DNA of 64,000 nucleotides, from assembly GCA_037447455.1 (NCBI GenBank), contig JBBIGQ010000012.1, positions 8,913 through 72,912 on the forward strand, in the 5' to 3' direction. Positions 35,628 through 44,931 of the stretch are shown here, one piece after another (position 1 is the stretch's first letter; each line of letters opens with the position of its first letter). The notes under the pieces were generated by a model. That model was not told the DNA's origin, did no database searches, and saw only the letters and a program-made list of their open reading frames with translations. This DNA comes from BPGX01 sp037447455. GTDB lineage: Bacteria > Bacteroidota > Bacteroidia > B-17B0 > Aurantibacillaceae. A program made the position numbers and the translations under genes.

Positions 35628-36128
35628 ATGAAATCTTTTTTGTTGAAATTATTATTTTTTTTGTTTCTCTTTGCAGTGTTGGGTTTATTTAGGGAGCACA
35701 TTTTTTTAAATCTGAATAATATTATTTATTATAAATATTATAAAAGCACTTCCGTACCCATTCCATTTGGATTTGGATGGCTCACCCGCTTTTCTTTTAC
35801 AACGCTATATTATCTCAAATACCCACTTACACTTGTTTTTGTGCTCCTGTTTTATTATCTTAATTTTTTATTTTTAAAGAAATTTAATGTTTATCCTTTT
35901 TATATTAAATTATTGAGCTGGTCCTATATTGTATTGTTTTTGATAAGTGTGAGTGCAATGCTTTATGCTTATTATTTTCAACAAAAACTTGATGACGATG
36001 AATACTTGTTGAGCAGAGGGCTAATGGGTACTGCTCAATCGCCGCTTATTGCATTCGTTTTATTTGCTTTATATTTGTGGGATAAAAATAAATTGCATTA
36101 TCATGAAAAAAGAAACTCAGGTCTTTAA
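35628..36128 (+). CDS. Exosortase-associated membrane protein
   Basis: A 166-residue protein with roughly four hydrophobic helices (about 5-22, 66-85, 93-116 and 136-152). It contains the phrases REHIFLNLNNIIYY and YLLSRGLMGTAQSPLIAFVLF, which I associate with the small membrane proteins encoded beside Bacteroidota exosortases. It starts 3 bases after the exosortase stop. The function is unknown; a chaperone, gating or substrate-presenting role for the sortase is inference from strict neighbourhood. Its last 26 bases overlap the start of glyA. Confidence 0.7.
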   Translation: MKSFLLKLLFFLFLFAVLGLFREHIFLNLNNIIYYKYYKSTSVPIPFGFGWLTRFSFTTLYYLKYPLTLVFVLLFYYLNFLFLKKFNVYPFYIKLLSWSYIVLFLISVSAMLYAYYFQQKLDDDEYLLSRGLMGTAQSPLIAFVLFALYLWDKNKLHYHEKRNSGL

Positions 36129-37374
36129 GTTTATTAAAGAAGAAGAAGCAAGGCAATTAAGAGGTATTGAACTTATTGCCAGTGAGAATTATGTAAGTTC
36201 ACAGGTGTTGAAAGCTATGGGAAGTGTGCTCACCAATAAATATGCTGAAGGCTACCCGGGCAGAAGATATTACGGAGGATGTGAAGTAGTAGATAAAGTA
36301 GAACAATTAGCTATAGACAGAGCAAAAGAACTATTTGGTGCAGAATGGGTCAATGTACAGCCACACTCCGGCGCACAAGCCAATGCGGCCGTTATGTATG
36401 CTTGTTTAAAGCCGGGCGATAAAATTTTGGGACTAAATCTCTCTCACGGCGGACATCTTACACATGGCTCGCCAGTCAATTATTCTGGTAAATTATACCA
36501 TGCTATTTTTTATAGCGTAGAAAAAGAAACTGGACTGATAGATTTTGACAAACTCTACCATCAGATTCTTGAAGAAAAACCCAAGATGGTCATTGTAGGT
36601 GCTTCCGCTTATTCAAGAGATTGGGACTATGCCAAGGTCAGAACAGCCGCTGATCAGGTAGGTGCAATTGTATTAGCAGATATTTCTCATCCTTCCGGAC
36701 TTATTGCAAAAGGCATCTTAAATGATGCGCTGGTGCATTGTCATATAGTTACAACAACCACTCATAAAACCTTACGAGGCCCCAGAGGCGGAATGATTAT
36801 GATGAAAAAAGATTTTCCTAATCCGTTTGGAGAAAAAACACCAAAAGGGGAAATTAAAATGATGAGTGCTATATTAGACAGTGCTGTTTTTCCGGGCATT
36901 CAGGGAGGACCGCTTGAACATATCATTGCCGCCAAAGCTGTTGCCTTTGGAGAAGCATTGACCGATGATTATTTGTATTACATTGTTCAGGTTGCAAAAA
37001 ACGCCAAAGCTATGGCAAAAGCATTTATAGACAGAGGTTATCATATTGTCTCCGGTGGTACAGATAATCATTTAATGCTGATTGATTTGAGGAATAAAAA
37101 TATTACAGGAAAAGAAGCAGAAAAATTGCTCGGAGAAGTAGACATTACAGTGAATAAAAACATGGTCCCCTTTGATGATAAATCTCCTTTTATTACATCC
37201 GGCATTCGTATTGGTACAGCCGCCATTACAACAAGAGGATTAAAAGAAAAAGAATGCATCAAAACAGTAGAATTAATAGACGAGACAATTAAAAATAAAA
37301 ACAACCCCACAGCACTTTCTAAAATTAAAAAGAAAGTGAATCAAATGATGATGAAATATCCTTTATTTGCATAA
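36103..37374 (+). CDS. glyA: Serine hydroxymethyltransferase
   Basis: GlyA interconverts serine and glycine using PLP and tetrahydrofolate, the main source of one-carbon units. The 423-residue protein starts MKKETQVFKFI and carries GIELIASENYVSSQVLKAMG, NKYAEGYPGRRYYGGCE and the PLP-lysine segment VTTTTHKTLRGPRGG. The ORF can be read from 36049, but ATG 36103 aligns with the family start. It overlaps the exosortase partner gene by 26 bases, so this housekeeping gene is probably translated from the same message. Confidence 0.96.
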   Translation: MKKETQVFKFIKEEEARQLRGIELIASENYVSSQVLKAMGSVLTNKYAEGYPGRRYYGGCEVVDKVEQLAIDRAKELFGAEWVNVQPHSGAQANAAVMYACLKPGDKILGLNLSHGGHLTHGSPVNYSGKLYHAIFYSVEKETGLIDFDKLYHQILEEKPKMVIVGASAYSRDWDYAKVRTAADQVGAIVLADISHPSGLIAKGILNDALVHCHIVTTTTHKTLRGPRGGMIMMKKDFPNPFGEKTPKGEIKMMSAILDSAVFPGIQGGPLEHIIAAKAVAFGEALTDDYLYYIVQVAKNAKAMAKAFIDRGYHIVSGGTDNHLMLIDLRNKNITGKEAEKLLGEVDITVNKNMVPFDDKSPFITSGIRIGTAAITTRGLKEKECIKTVELIDETIKNKNNPTALSKIKKKVNQMMMKYPLFA

Positions 37375-37375
37375 A

Positions 37376-38023
37376 ATGAAACCAGCAATAATCTTTGACC
37401 TTGGTGGCGTTATTCTGCCACTTGATACAGAAGCAATACGGCAAAAATTTTTAGAATACACTAAAAAAGACATTCAGGAATGGATGAAATTTGGCTATCC
37501 GCATCAGGTTATTCAAAAATTTGAATTAGGAAAAATTACTGAAAAAGAATTTTTTGAAGAATTAAGCGACCTGTTGAATTTTGAAAAAGAATTATATTAT
37601 CTAAAAGAAGTATGGAACACTATGTTGCTCCCCGTGCCAAAAGAAAATATAAATACCCTACTTAAACTCCGAAATGATTATCAACTAATCTTATTAAGTA
37701 ATACTTGTGAAACACATATTCAATGCTTTGAATCTATGTTGCAAAAACAGCATAACATAGAAACTTTTGAAGCATTATTTGACAAAGTTTATTATTCATG
37801 CAGAATAGGATTAAGAAAACCTGACCATAAATTATTTAAGAAAGTAATAACGGAAAATAAATTAGATATTCACTCAACAATTTACTTTGACGATACTTTA
37901 ACACATATAGAATCGGCTCAGAAACTCAATTTACATGCACACCTTTATCCTCAAAATGAACCCTTGAGTTACGTTTCAAAAAATCTACCGACACTTATGA
38001 ATAAAACCATAATCTCTATTTAA
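37376..38023 (+). CDS. HAD family phosphatase
   Basis: A 215-residue haloacid dehalogenase-like hydrolase. It begins with IIFDLGGVILPLD, where the second Asp of the usual DxD has become Gly, as in many HAD-IA (YihX-like) proteins. LLSNTCETHIQCFE supplies the motif II Ser/Thr, LRKPDHKLF the motif III Lys, and IYFDDTLTHIESAQKL the motif IV acidic pair. The substrate is unknown, probably a small phosphorylated metabolite. It starts one base after the glyA stop. Confidence 0.85.
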   Translation: MKPAIIFDLGGVILPLDTEAIRQKFLEYTKKDIQEWMKFGYPHQVIQKFELGKITEKEFFEELSDLLNFEKELYYLKEVWNTMLLPVPKENINTLLKLRNDYQLILLSNTCETHIQCFESMLQKQHNIETFEALFDKVYYSCRIGLRKPDHKLFKKVITENKLDIHSTIYFDDTLTHIESAQKLNLHAHLYPQNEPLSYVSKNLPTLMNKTIISI

Positions 38024-38035
38024 GATTTTGTGAAC

Positions 38036-40408
38036 ATGGACAATAACAAATCAGGTATAATAAGCGAAAAAGATATTCTGGCCATTGTCCGTATTATCCG
38101 ACAAAATTGGTATATTCCAATTATAACTTTAATTCTGGCTTATATCACCGGCTATTTCTACACAAACAAATTAACGAACATTTATCAGGCCTCTACTCAG
38201 ATATTAATAAACATCAAGGACTACTACGATAAAAGTTTAATTTCTGATGAAAACATGTACTCTTCTACGTATTCCGCATATATTGACAACTCCAATCAAA
38301 TACGTGTGATTAAGTCGTATGATGTTATGGAAGAAACTATTGATAAATTAAAGGATATGCTGCAAGTGTCGTATTTTATTGTTGGTAAAGTTAGAACAAC
38401 AGAACAATTTTCCGGAATGCCGTTTGAAATAAAAGTAAACAATATCAATCCGGCATTTTATGAAATGCCCATCCAATTTAAAATTCTCAACTATACTTCC
38501 TTTGAAATGACTATTCATAAAGACAATCAGACAATTATCAAAAAAGGACAGTTTGATAAAGAACTGATTGATACTGATTTTAATATACTTGTTCGCCGTA
38601 ACTCTAATTTGAGGATGCAAACGGCTTTATCTTTATCTTTAATTAACTATGAGATTGTTTTTCATTCAAAAGAATTCTTAATTAATAAATACATTCAAAC
38701 ATTAACCGTTGAGAATCCAGATTATACAAATGTCTTGAAAATTTCTATTGAAGACGTCATTCAAGAAAGAGCGATAGTTATTTTAGACACCTTGAACAAT
38801 GTGTATATTAAAAGTATCTTAAAAACACGATTAGAACTGAATGAGAAAACATTACAGTATATTGATAAGCAATTGAATGAGATAGCCACAACACTCAAAG
38901 GAGTGGAAGATTCTATGCAGTACTATAAAAATGTTCATAATATTTTAGATTTAGATTGGGAAGAGAAAACGTACTTAGATAAATTAACCGATTATGAAAG
39001 TCAGAAGAATCAATTAAAGATGCAAATAGAATCTTTAAATGATTTGGAGAAATATATTATTGAAGATAAAGACCCTCAATTCTTGCCACCTAATGTATTT
39101 ATATTAGAAAAGCAGGGCTTTTTACCAAGTGCTGTTACAGAACTTTATCAATTGCAGCTCAAGTTAAACGATCAATATGGTTCTAATACCGATAATAATC
39201 CCAATATTGCCAATTTAAAGCAAAATATACGGCGACTAAAACAGGATTTGCTTATTTACATCACCAACTCCCGAAAAGCCACCTACAAGCTTCTTGAAAA
39301 TCTGGACAATGAAATTAATGTGTTTGTTTCAAAATTCAAATATATTCCCCCCAAACAGAGAGATGTTTTAAATATTCAAAGAAAAGTTGAAATCAATCAA
39401 AAGCTCTACTCATTTTTATTAGAAAAAAAAGCCAATACCAGAATATCAAAAGCATCAATAACCCCGAACGTGAAGGTAATAGAAAAGCCACGTAATCTTG
39501 GCGTTGTAAAGCCAGACAAAAATAAAATTCGTAATACCTTTCTTTCTTTTGGATTAGGATTGTCTATTATTATTGTACTGATTAGGGTATTGTTCTTTGT
39601 AAAAATTACCGATGAAGAACATCTAAAAGAACTTACCAATATTCCCGTAATAGCGGTTATTCCTTATCAAAAAAACATTAATGATAATTCCGTAATAACC
39701 ATTGAAGAACCTTACGCCCCCGTTACCGATGCCATCAGGGGGATGATTACCAATATCAAATATACCGCAAAAGACACACCTGTAAAAAAAATCCTTTTCA
39801 CATCCTTTCTTCCCGGCGAAGGCAAGACCTTTTTGTCGGTGAACCTCGCGGCTATGCTTGCCAAATCAGATAAAAAAGTAGCACTTTTAGAATTGGATTT
39901 ACATAAGCCAAGAATTTTTAGTACCTTAAAGCTAAGTCCTGATAAAGGAATAGGCGCATTTTTGTCTAATCAGGCAGAAATCAATGAAATAAAATATTCA
40001 ACATTTTTACCCAACTTAGATGTTTTTTTGGCAGGAAAAGAGTCGCCGCCGAATCCTTCTGATTTATTGTTGTCAAATAAGTTAAACGTTTTATTTGACT
40101 ATTTAAATTCAAATTATGACTACATTATTATTGATACACCGCCGTCCGGGCTCCTGGTGGATGCTGTTTACCTTATGCAGTATGCAGACCTGAATATCTT
40201 TGCTATAAATTCAAAAATTGCTACCCGAAGAACAATAAAATTTATCAATCAATTAGCCAAAGAAAACAAAATACCCAATCTATACCTCACCTTGAATGGA
40301 ATAAATATCAAAAAATCCGGCTATTATATGTATAGCAAATATGGTTATAAGTACGGTTACGCTTATGGATACAGATATGGCGGGTCCTATGGCTATAAAA
40401 AATATTAG
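38036..40408 (+). CDS. Wzc-like polysaccharide biosynthesis tyrosine autokinase
   Basis: A 790-residue inner-membrane protein. It has an N-terminal Wzz chain-length domain with TM1 (about 20-40) and a long periplasmic coiled-coil region, TM2 near residue 505 (LSFGLGLSIIIVLIRVLFF), then a cytoplasmic BY-kinase with Walker A LPGEGKTFLSVNLA (Lys597), Walker A' LLELDLHKPR and Walker B IIIDTPPSG. The C-terminus is a Tyr/Gly-rich tail (YGYKYGYAYGYRYGGSYGY), the usual autophosphorylation cluster. These proteins control exopolysaccharide export, but no polymerase or flippase is adjacent. ATG 38036 is used; a GTG at 38030 adds two residues. Confidence 0.92.
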   Translation: MDNNKSGIISEKDILAIVRIIRQNWYIPIITLILAYITGYFYTNKLTNIYQASTQILINIKDYYDKSLISDENMYSSTYSAYIDNSNQIRVIKSYDVMEETIDKLKDMLQVSYFIVGKVRTTEQFSGMPFEIKVNNINPAFYEMPIQFKILNYTSFEMTIHKDNQTIIKKGQFDKELIDTDFNILVRRNSNLRMQTALSLSLINYEIVFHSKEFLINKYIQTLTVENPDYTNVLKISIEDVIQERAIVILDTLNNVYIKSILKTRLELNEKTLQYIDKQLNEIATTLKGVEDSMQYYKNVHNILDLDWEEKTYLDKLTDYESQKNQLKMQIESLNDLEKYIIEDKDPQFLPPNVFILEKQGFLPSAVTELYQLQLKLNDQYGSNTDNNPNIANLKQNIRRLKQDLLIYITNSRKATYKLLENLDNEINVFVSKFKYIPPKQRDVLNIQRKVEINQKLYSFLLEKKANTRISKASITPNVKVIEKPRNLGVVKPDKNKIRNTFLSFGLGLSIIIVLIRVLFFVKITDEEHLKELTNIPVIAVIPYQKNINDNSVITIEEPYAPVTDAIRGMITNIKYTAKDTPVKKILFTSFLPGEGKTFLSVNLAAMLAKSDKKVALLELDLHKPRIFSTLKLSPDKGIGAFLSNQAEINEIKYSTFLPNLDVFLAGKESPPNPSDLLLSNKLNVLFDYLNSNYDYIIIDTPPSGLLVDAVYLMQYADLNIFAINSKIATRRTIKFINQLAKENKIPNLYLTLNGINIKKSGYYMYSKYGYKYGYAYGYRYGGSYGYKKY

Positions 40409-40413
40409 ACAAG

Positions 40414-41523
40414 ATGAGCAATATCGCAATACATAATACACCCATTATCGTTGCTGGTCCTTGTAGTGCTGAAAGCCAGGAACAATTATGGAATACCGCC
40501 CAGCAGCTACGAAACCTTTCTACTATTCATTACTTCAGAGCGGGTGTTTGGAAGCCCAGAACAAGGCCCGGTAACTTTGAAGGAAAAGGAGAAGAAGCAC
40601 TAAAATGGTTGTTGAATATAAAACACCAACTGCATCTACCTGTTTGTATTGAAGTGGCACATCCGCACCACGTAGAACTGGCACTAAAATACAATATAGA
40701 TGCTGTATGGATTGGTGCAAGAACGACCACTAACCCTTTCAGTGTAAATGAACTTGCAAGCGCCCTTCAAAACGTCCCTATTCCGGTAATGGTAAAAAAT
40801 CCCATGCATCCGGAAATAAAATTATGGATAGGAGCAATAGAACGAATTTGGAATGCGGGTGTAATATCTGTATTGGCTGTTCACCGGGGATTTTTTTATT
40901 ATGGCAATGATAAATACCGCAATAAACCCTTGTGGCAATTGCCACTAGAGTTGAAAACTATTTTTCCGGAAATACCTATTATATGTGATCCTAGCCATAT
41001 TGCAGGTAAAAAAGAATATGTTTTTGAAATTGCTCAAAAAGCTATGAATATTGGGCTGAACGGGTTGATGATTGAAACACATTACAATCCCTCCACAGCA
41101 TTAAGCGATAAAGAGCAACAATTAACGCCTGTTGAACTCAAACAGTTGTTAGATAACTTAAAATTGTTTGAGTCGCATTCTCCTGACCCTGTTTTTGAAA
41201 ATACACTACAACACTTACGGCAAATTATTGATGAAATAGATGAAGATATTTTGGTCTTGCTTTCTAAACGATTTGATATTGTGCAACAGATTGCCTGCTA
41301 TAAAAAAGAACAATGCGTTACAGCTTTTCAACTTTCCCGCTGGAAAGATATTCTGAAAAGCCGAAAAAATCTGGCGAAAGAACTGCACATGAACGATTCC
41401 TTTATTCACGACTTTCTTGCTTTGTTGCACGAAGAATCCATCAATATACAAAATAAAATTTTAAATCAAAAAACAGCGGACACACAAACAGCAGATTATG
41501 ACAACAAAAGAAGAGATTGTTAA
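40414..41523 (+). CDS. Bifunctional DAHP synthase / chorismate mutase
   Basis: A 369-residue fusion. The N-terminal part (about 1-255) is a KDSA-like, type I-beta 3-deoxy-7-phosphoheptulonate synthase: VAGPCSAES, RAGVWKPRTRPGNFEG, WIGARTT, VMVKNP, CDPSHIAGK and MIETHYNPSTALSD. The C-terminal part (about 265-350) is an AroQ-type chorismate mutase helix bundle: LRQIIDEIDEDILVLLSKRFDIVQQIACYKKE. It joins the first step of aromatic amino acid synthesis with the branch to Phe/Tyr, which allows feedback by prephenate in related enzymes. The fusion is well known in Bacteroidota. It overlaps the AMP nucleosidase gene by 26 bases. Confidence 0.94.
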   Translation: MSNIAIHNTPIIVAGPCSAESQEQLWNTAQQLRNLSTIHYFRAGVWKPRTRPGNFEGKGEEALKWLLNIKHQLHLPVCIEVAHPHHVELALKYNIDAVWIGARTTTNPFSVNELASALQNVPIPVMVKNPMHPEIKLWIGAIERIWNAGVISVLAVHRGFFYYGNDKYRNKPLWQLPLELKTIFPEIPIICDPSHIAGKKEYVFEIAQKAMNIGLNGLMIETHYNPSTALSDKEQQLTPVELKQLLDNLKLFESHSPDPVFENTLQHLRQIIDEIDEDILVLLSKRFDIVQQIACYKKEQCVTAFQLSRWKDILKSRKNLAKELHMNDSFIHDFLALLHEESINIQNKILNQKTADTQTADYDNKRRDC

Positions 41524-42268
41524 AAACTGGTTACCAAGATACACGAATGTGCCTTTAGAAGCCTTCGGTTCCTATGTTTTACTATGTAATTTTACTAATT
41601 ATGTAGAATTGTTTGCAAAAAAGTATAATACAGAAGTGAAGGGGTATGGAAAACCGATGATTAATGCACACGCCGAAGGGCTATCCATTATCAACTTTGG
41701 CATGGGGAGTGCTGCTGCAGCAACGGTCATGGATCTATTAAGTGCTATAAAACCGAAAGCGGTTTTATTTTTAGGAAAATGTGGTGGATTAAAAAAGAAA
41801 AATCAAATAGGTGATTTGATTCTGCCCATTGCAGCCATTCGTGGCGAAGGTACTTCCAATGATTATTTCCCGTCAGAAGTCCCTTCTCTTCCGGCATTTA
41901 ATTTGCAAAAAGCCGTCTCTTATACCATTCGTCTTGAAAACAGAGATTATTGGACAGGAACAGTATACACTACTAACAGACGAGTATGGGAACACGATGA
42001 GGAGTTTAAATTTTACCTTCGTAAGATAAAAGCCATGGCCATTGATATGGAAACAGCCACTATCTTTACGGTCGGTTTTGCTAATAAAATACCTACCGGT
42101 GCATTACTTTTAGTAACCGACCAACCAATGATACCAGAAGGCGTAAAAACAGAAGAAAAAGATAAAGTCGTTACGCAACAATTTACAGAACTGCACTTAG
42201 ACATTGGTATCAAATCTTTATTGGAGATAAAGAACCAAGGGATTTCGGTTAGACACTTAAAGTTCTGA
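41498..42268 (+). CDS. amn: AMP nucleosidase
   Basis: The enzyme hydrolyses AMP to adenine and ribose 5-phosphate. The 256-residue protein is the short Bacteroidota form lacking the long regulatory N-terminus of E. coli Amn. Visible phosphorylase-superfamily features are NFGMGSAAAATVMDLL, FLGKCGGLKKKNQIGDLILPI, IRGEGTSNDYFP and the nucleoside-binding AIDMETATIF. LLVTDQPMIPEGVKTEEKD near the end is typical of this subfamily. The start overlaps the preceding fusion gene; the next gene begins 1 base after its stop. Confidence 0.9.
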   Translation: MTTKEEIVKNWLPRYTNVPLEAFGSYVLLCNFTNYVELFAKKYNTEVKGYGKPMINAHAEGLSIINFGMGSAAAATVMDLLSAIKPKAVLFLGKCGGLKKKNQIGDLILPIAAIRGEGTSNDYFPSEVPSLPAFNLQKAVSYTIRLENRDYWTGTVYTTNRRVWEHDEEFKFYLRKIKAMAIDMETATIFTVGFANKIPTGALLLVTDQPMIPEGVKTEEKDKVVTQQFTELHLDIGIKSLLEIKNQGISVRHLKF

Positions 42269-42269
42269 T

Positions 42270-43244
42270 ATGATACTATCAGCAGAGCAGTATGTACAAG
42301 GTATTTTAAATCACGATATTTCTGTTTTATCCAAGGCCATAACCCTTGTTGAATCCAATAAAGAAGAACATCAAAAAACAGCAGAGAAAATATTAAATTG
42401 TTTATTACCTTATACAGGTCAATCGTTTCGTTTAGGGATTACAGGTTCGCCCGGTGTTGGAAAAAGCACATTTATTGAATCGTTTGGGTTGTATTGTATT
42501 GAACAAGGCCATCAGGTGGCAGTACTGGCCATTGATCCAAGCAGTCATTCTTCAAAAGGGAGTATATTGGGAGATAAAACAAGAATGGAAAATCTTTCGC
42601 GACATCCGAAAGCGTTCATTCGGCCTTCTCCAAGTGGCGGCGTTTTAGGCGGAGTGGCTTCAAAAACCTATGAAACCATGCTGTTATGTGAGGCGGCGGG
42701 CTTTGACTGGATTTTTGTAGAGACAGTGGGAGTAGGACAAAGCGAAACCGATGTGGCTGGTATTACCGACTTTTTTTTATTACTCATGCTTGCTGCCAGT
42801 GGTGATGAAGTACAGGGTATTAAACGGGGTATTATGGAAATGGCGGACGCCATTGCCATTACTAAAGCCGATGGCGATACTTTATCCAGAGCATTACTTA
42901 CTGCCGCTCAATTTAAATCCGCATTGCATTATTTTATACACCCATTAGATGAATGGACGGTTCCTGTTATTCCGGTATCTTCTATAAAAAAAGAAGGATT
43001 GGATAAAATTTATGAGCTGCTTGTTAATTTCAGAAAGACGGCTCAACAATGCCATTACATAGAAAGAAAAAGAAAAGAACAAGTGTTAACTCGTTTCAAA
43101 AAAATAATTTCTGAATATTTAATACAGGATTTTTTCTCTGATGAGAAAATTAAAATATTCATCCAGAACAATACGGATGAAATTACCTATTCGCCACATC
43201 GTCTGGCTCAGAAATTGCTTCAACTATACAAGCGCACCAATTAA
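42270..43244 (+). CDS. meaB: Methylmalonyl-CoA mutase-associated GTPase MeaB (ArgK-like)
   Basis: MeaB is a G3E-family GTPase that guards cobalamin loading of methylmalonyl-CoA mutase. The 324-residue protein has P-loop GITGSPGVGKSTFIE (59-67 core), VLAIDPSSHSSKGSILGDKTRM, RPSPSGGVLGGVA, the metal-linked FVETVGVGQSETDVA and the base-recognition AITKADGD. The mutase subunits are not in the window. With QueG, this is a second gene suggesting that cobalamin is used by the cell. It converges on the permease gene with a 4-base overlap of stops. Confidence 0.94.
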   Translation: MILSAEQYVQGILNHDISVLSKAITLVESNKEEHQKTAEKILNCLLPYTGQSFRLGITGSPGVGKSTFIESFGLYCIEQGHQVAVLAIDPSSHSSKGSILGDKTRMENLSRHPKAFIRPSPSGGVLGGVASKTYETMLLCEAAGFDWIFVETVGVGQSETDVAGITDFFLLLMLAASGDEVQGIKRGIMEMADAIAITKADGDTLSRALLTAAQFKSALHYFIHPLDEWTVPVIPVSSIKKEGLDKIYELLVNFRKTAQQCHYIERKRKEQVLTRFKKIISEYLIQDFFSDEKIKIFIQNNTDEITYSPHRLAQKLLQLYKRTN

Positions 43245-44458
43245 TTTTCTTTTTTCCATTTAATATCTTTTGTAAAGACCCTGACCGGATAAATAGCGGC
43301 AAAAAAACCTATTGTTAATAATACCACTAAAACATTGAACACATCATTGAATTGTAAATCAACAGGGTAATAGGGCAGTATTGAATTTTCATTAAATTTA
43401 ATCAAATGAAATTGTATTTGTAGCCAGCAAATAAATATACCCACTATAAGCCCAATAAATGCTCCTCCAAAAGTGATTAAGAATCCTTCCAACATAAAAA
43501 TACTTTCTATAGTTCTTTTGGGTGCCCCCAGCGCATACAAGGTTTGAATGTCTTTTTGTTTTTCTATGATCAGCATCGTCAAAGCACTAATGATACTAAA
43601 GGTGGCGATTAATAAAATAAAACTTAATATGATAAATGTCCAGAGTTTTTCAGTTTTTAAGGTTTTGAAAAGCACCTCATTTAGTTGTTGTTTATTTTTG
43701 ACCTCAAAATCTGGACTTAGTAAATCTTGTAGTTCTTTTTGCGTTTGCTCTAATGTGTTCTCGTTTTTCAATTTTATTTCCAGGGTACTCACGAGCGACT
43801 CTGCATCTAATAAATCCTGTGCAAACTTTAAATCGCAGTAAATATATTTATAATCAAAATCGTCGTTGATGGAAAAGACCCCTGAAACATACGCTTCTTT
43901 TTCGTTGATTAAATCAGTGTTTGTGCCAGAATTTTTAATTCTTTTTGGACTATAAAAAATCAATGGAGCAAAGGCATTGTTTAGAGATACATTCAGTTCA
44001 TTAGCAATACCTTGTCCGATAATCACATAGTTTATATTTTCTTCTTTTAAACTATATTTTCCTTTTTGAATAATAGATTTAATAGTGGTGCATTTTTCAT
44101 ACACACTGTCAACACCTTTGATATTAATCAAAACTTGTTTATTCTTATATTTTACTAAGGACTGATTGGTAATGCTTTTTGAAACATGTGCGATGTTGGG
44201 ATGTGCAGCGACTTTATGCAATATAGTATCGGCTTTAAAGTATTTTCCTTTTACTACACTTATTTTTAAGTCCGGCTCCACAGAATTGTACAAATTTCCC
44301 AAAACAGATGTAAAGCCGTTCATTACTGAAATAATGATAATAAACGCGGCTGTAATAAAAGAAATTGCCAATAAACTTATCCAACTGATTAAATTAATAA
44401 CATTGTTTGACTTTTTAGAAAACAAATACCGAAGTGCCAGTAAAAAAATAATTCTCAC
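43241..44458 (-). CDS. FtsX-family ABC permease, LolC/E-like
   Basis: A 405-residue protein with the four-helix MacB/LolC/E layout: TM1 around 20-50 (LISWISLLAISFITAAFIIIISVM), a large periplasmic domain (about 50-270), then three helices (about 275-300, 325-350 and 370-395). The opening LALRYLFSKKSNNVINLISW is typical of lipoprotein-releasing system permeases. It probably works with a LolD ATPase encoded elsewhere to extract lipoproteins. It is 6 bases downstream of rbfA and presumably co-transcribed with it. Confidence 0.87.
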   Translation of the reverse strand: MRIIFLLALRYLFSKKSNNVINLISWISLLAISFITAAFIIIISVMNGFTSVLGNLYNSVEPDLKISVVKGKYFKADTILHKVAAHPNIAHVSKSITNQSLVKYKNKQVLINIKGVDSVYEKCTTIKSIIQKGKYSLKEENINYVIIGQGIANELNVSLNNAFAPLIFYSPKRIKNSGTNTDLINEKEAYVSGVFSINDDFDYKYIYCDLKFAQDLLDAESLVSTLEIKLKNENTLEQTQKELQDLLSPDFEVKNKQQLNEVLFKTLKTEKLWTFIILSFILLIATFSIISALTMLIIEKQKDIQTLYALGAPKRTIESIFMLEGFLITFGGAFIGLIVGIFICWLQIQFHLIKFNENSILPYYPVDLQFNDVFNVLVVLLTIGFFAAIYPVRVFTKDIKWKKEN

Positions 44459-44464
44459 AAAAAA

Positions 44465-44809
44465 TTATTTTTTTAATAGTTGTTCTATTTTTTCGGCAAT
44501 ATCTAAACTATCATCAAAATAAAATCGTAATTCCGGAATTTTTCTGAGTTTTTTGGCTAATTTTTCTCCAACATATTTTCGTATTTTTTTATTATTTTCT
44601 TCAATTTGTTGAAATACGCTCTTTCGGTCATATTTATCTGAAGGCAAAATGCTTACATAAATTTTGGCTATTGATAAATCTCCCGTTACTTTTACTTCTG
44701 AAATATTTATGAATGCGGACGCAAAATCTATAGAGCCGTGCAATAAAAAATATTCCGATAAAACTTGTTGAATTAAACTTGCCACCTTTTTTTGTTTAGT
44801 AGTTTCCAT
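44465..44809 (-). CDS. rbfA: 30S ribosome-binding factor RbfA
   Basis: RbfA helps mature the 17S rRNA end of the small subunit and is needed at low temperature. The 114-residue protein has the KH-like fold: TKQKKVASLIQQVLSEYFL, ISEVKVTGDLSIAKIYVSIL and KKLRKIPELRFYFDDSLDIAEKI. ATG 44809 (METTKQKK) is the natural start; the frame reaches 44842 but that extension runs into the promoter. Confidence 0.94.
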   Translation of the reverse strand: METTKQKKVASLIQQVLSEYFLLHGSIDFASAFINISEVKVTGDLSIAKIYVSILPSDKYDRKSVFQQIEENNKKIRKYVGEKLAKKLRKIPELRFYFDDSLDIAEKIEQLLKK

Positions 44810-44826
44810 ACCTTTTATTTTCTCAA

Positions 44827-44858
44827 CAAATATACAGGACATTTTACAATGCTATCAA
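44827..44858 (-). promoter_or_regulatory. Promoter for rbfA (TTG-N21-TATATTTG)
   Basis: Reading the reverse strand, TTG (44858-44856) is followed after exactly 21 bases by TATATTTG (44834-44827). The box ends 18 bases before ATG 44809. This is a full Bacteroidota -33/-7 promoter. Confidence 0.7.
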
Positions 44859-44931
44859 GGAAAAAAATGAAATTATTCTCTTTTGCGATTCGAATTGCTT
44901 GACTAAAGTTTAGCAGGTCCTTAATAACATG

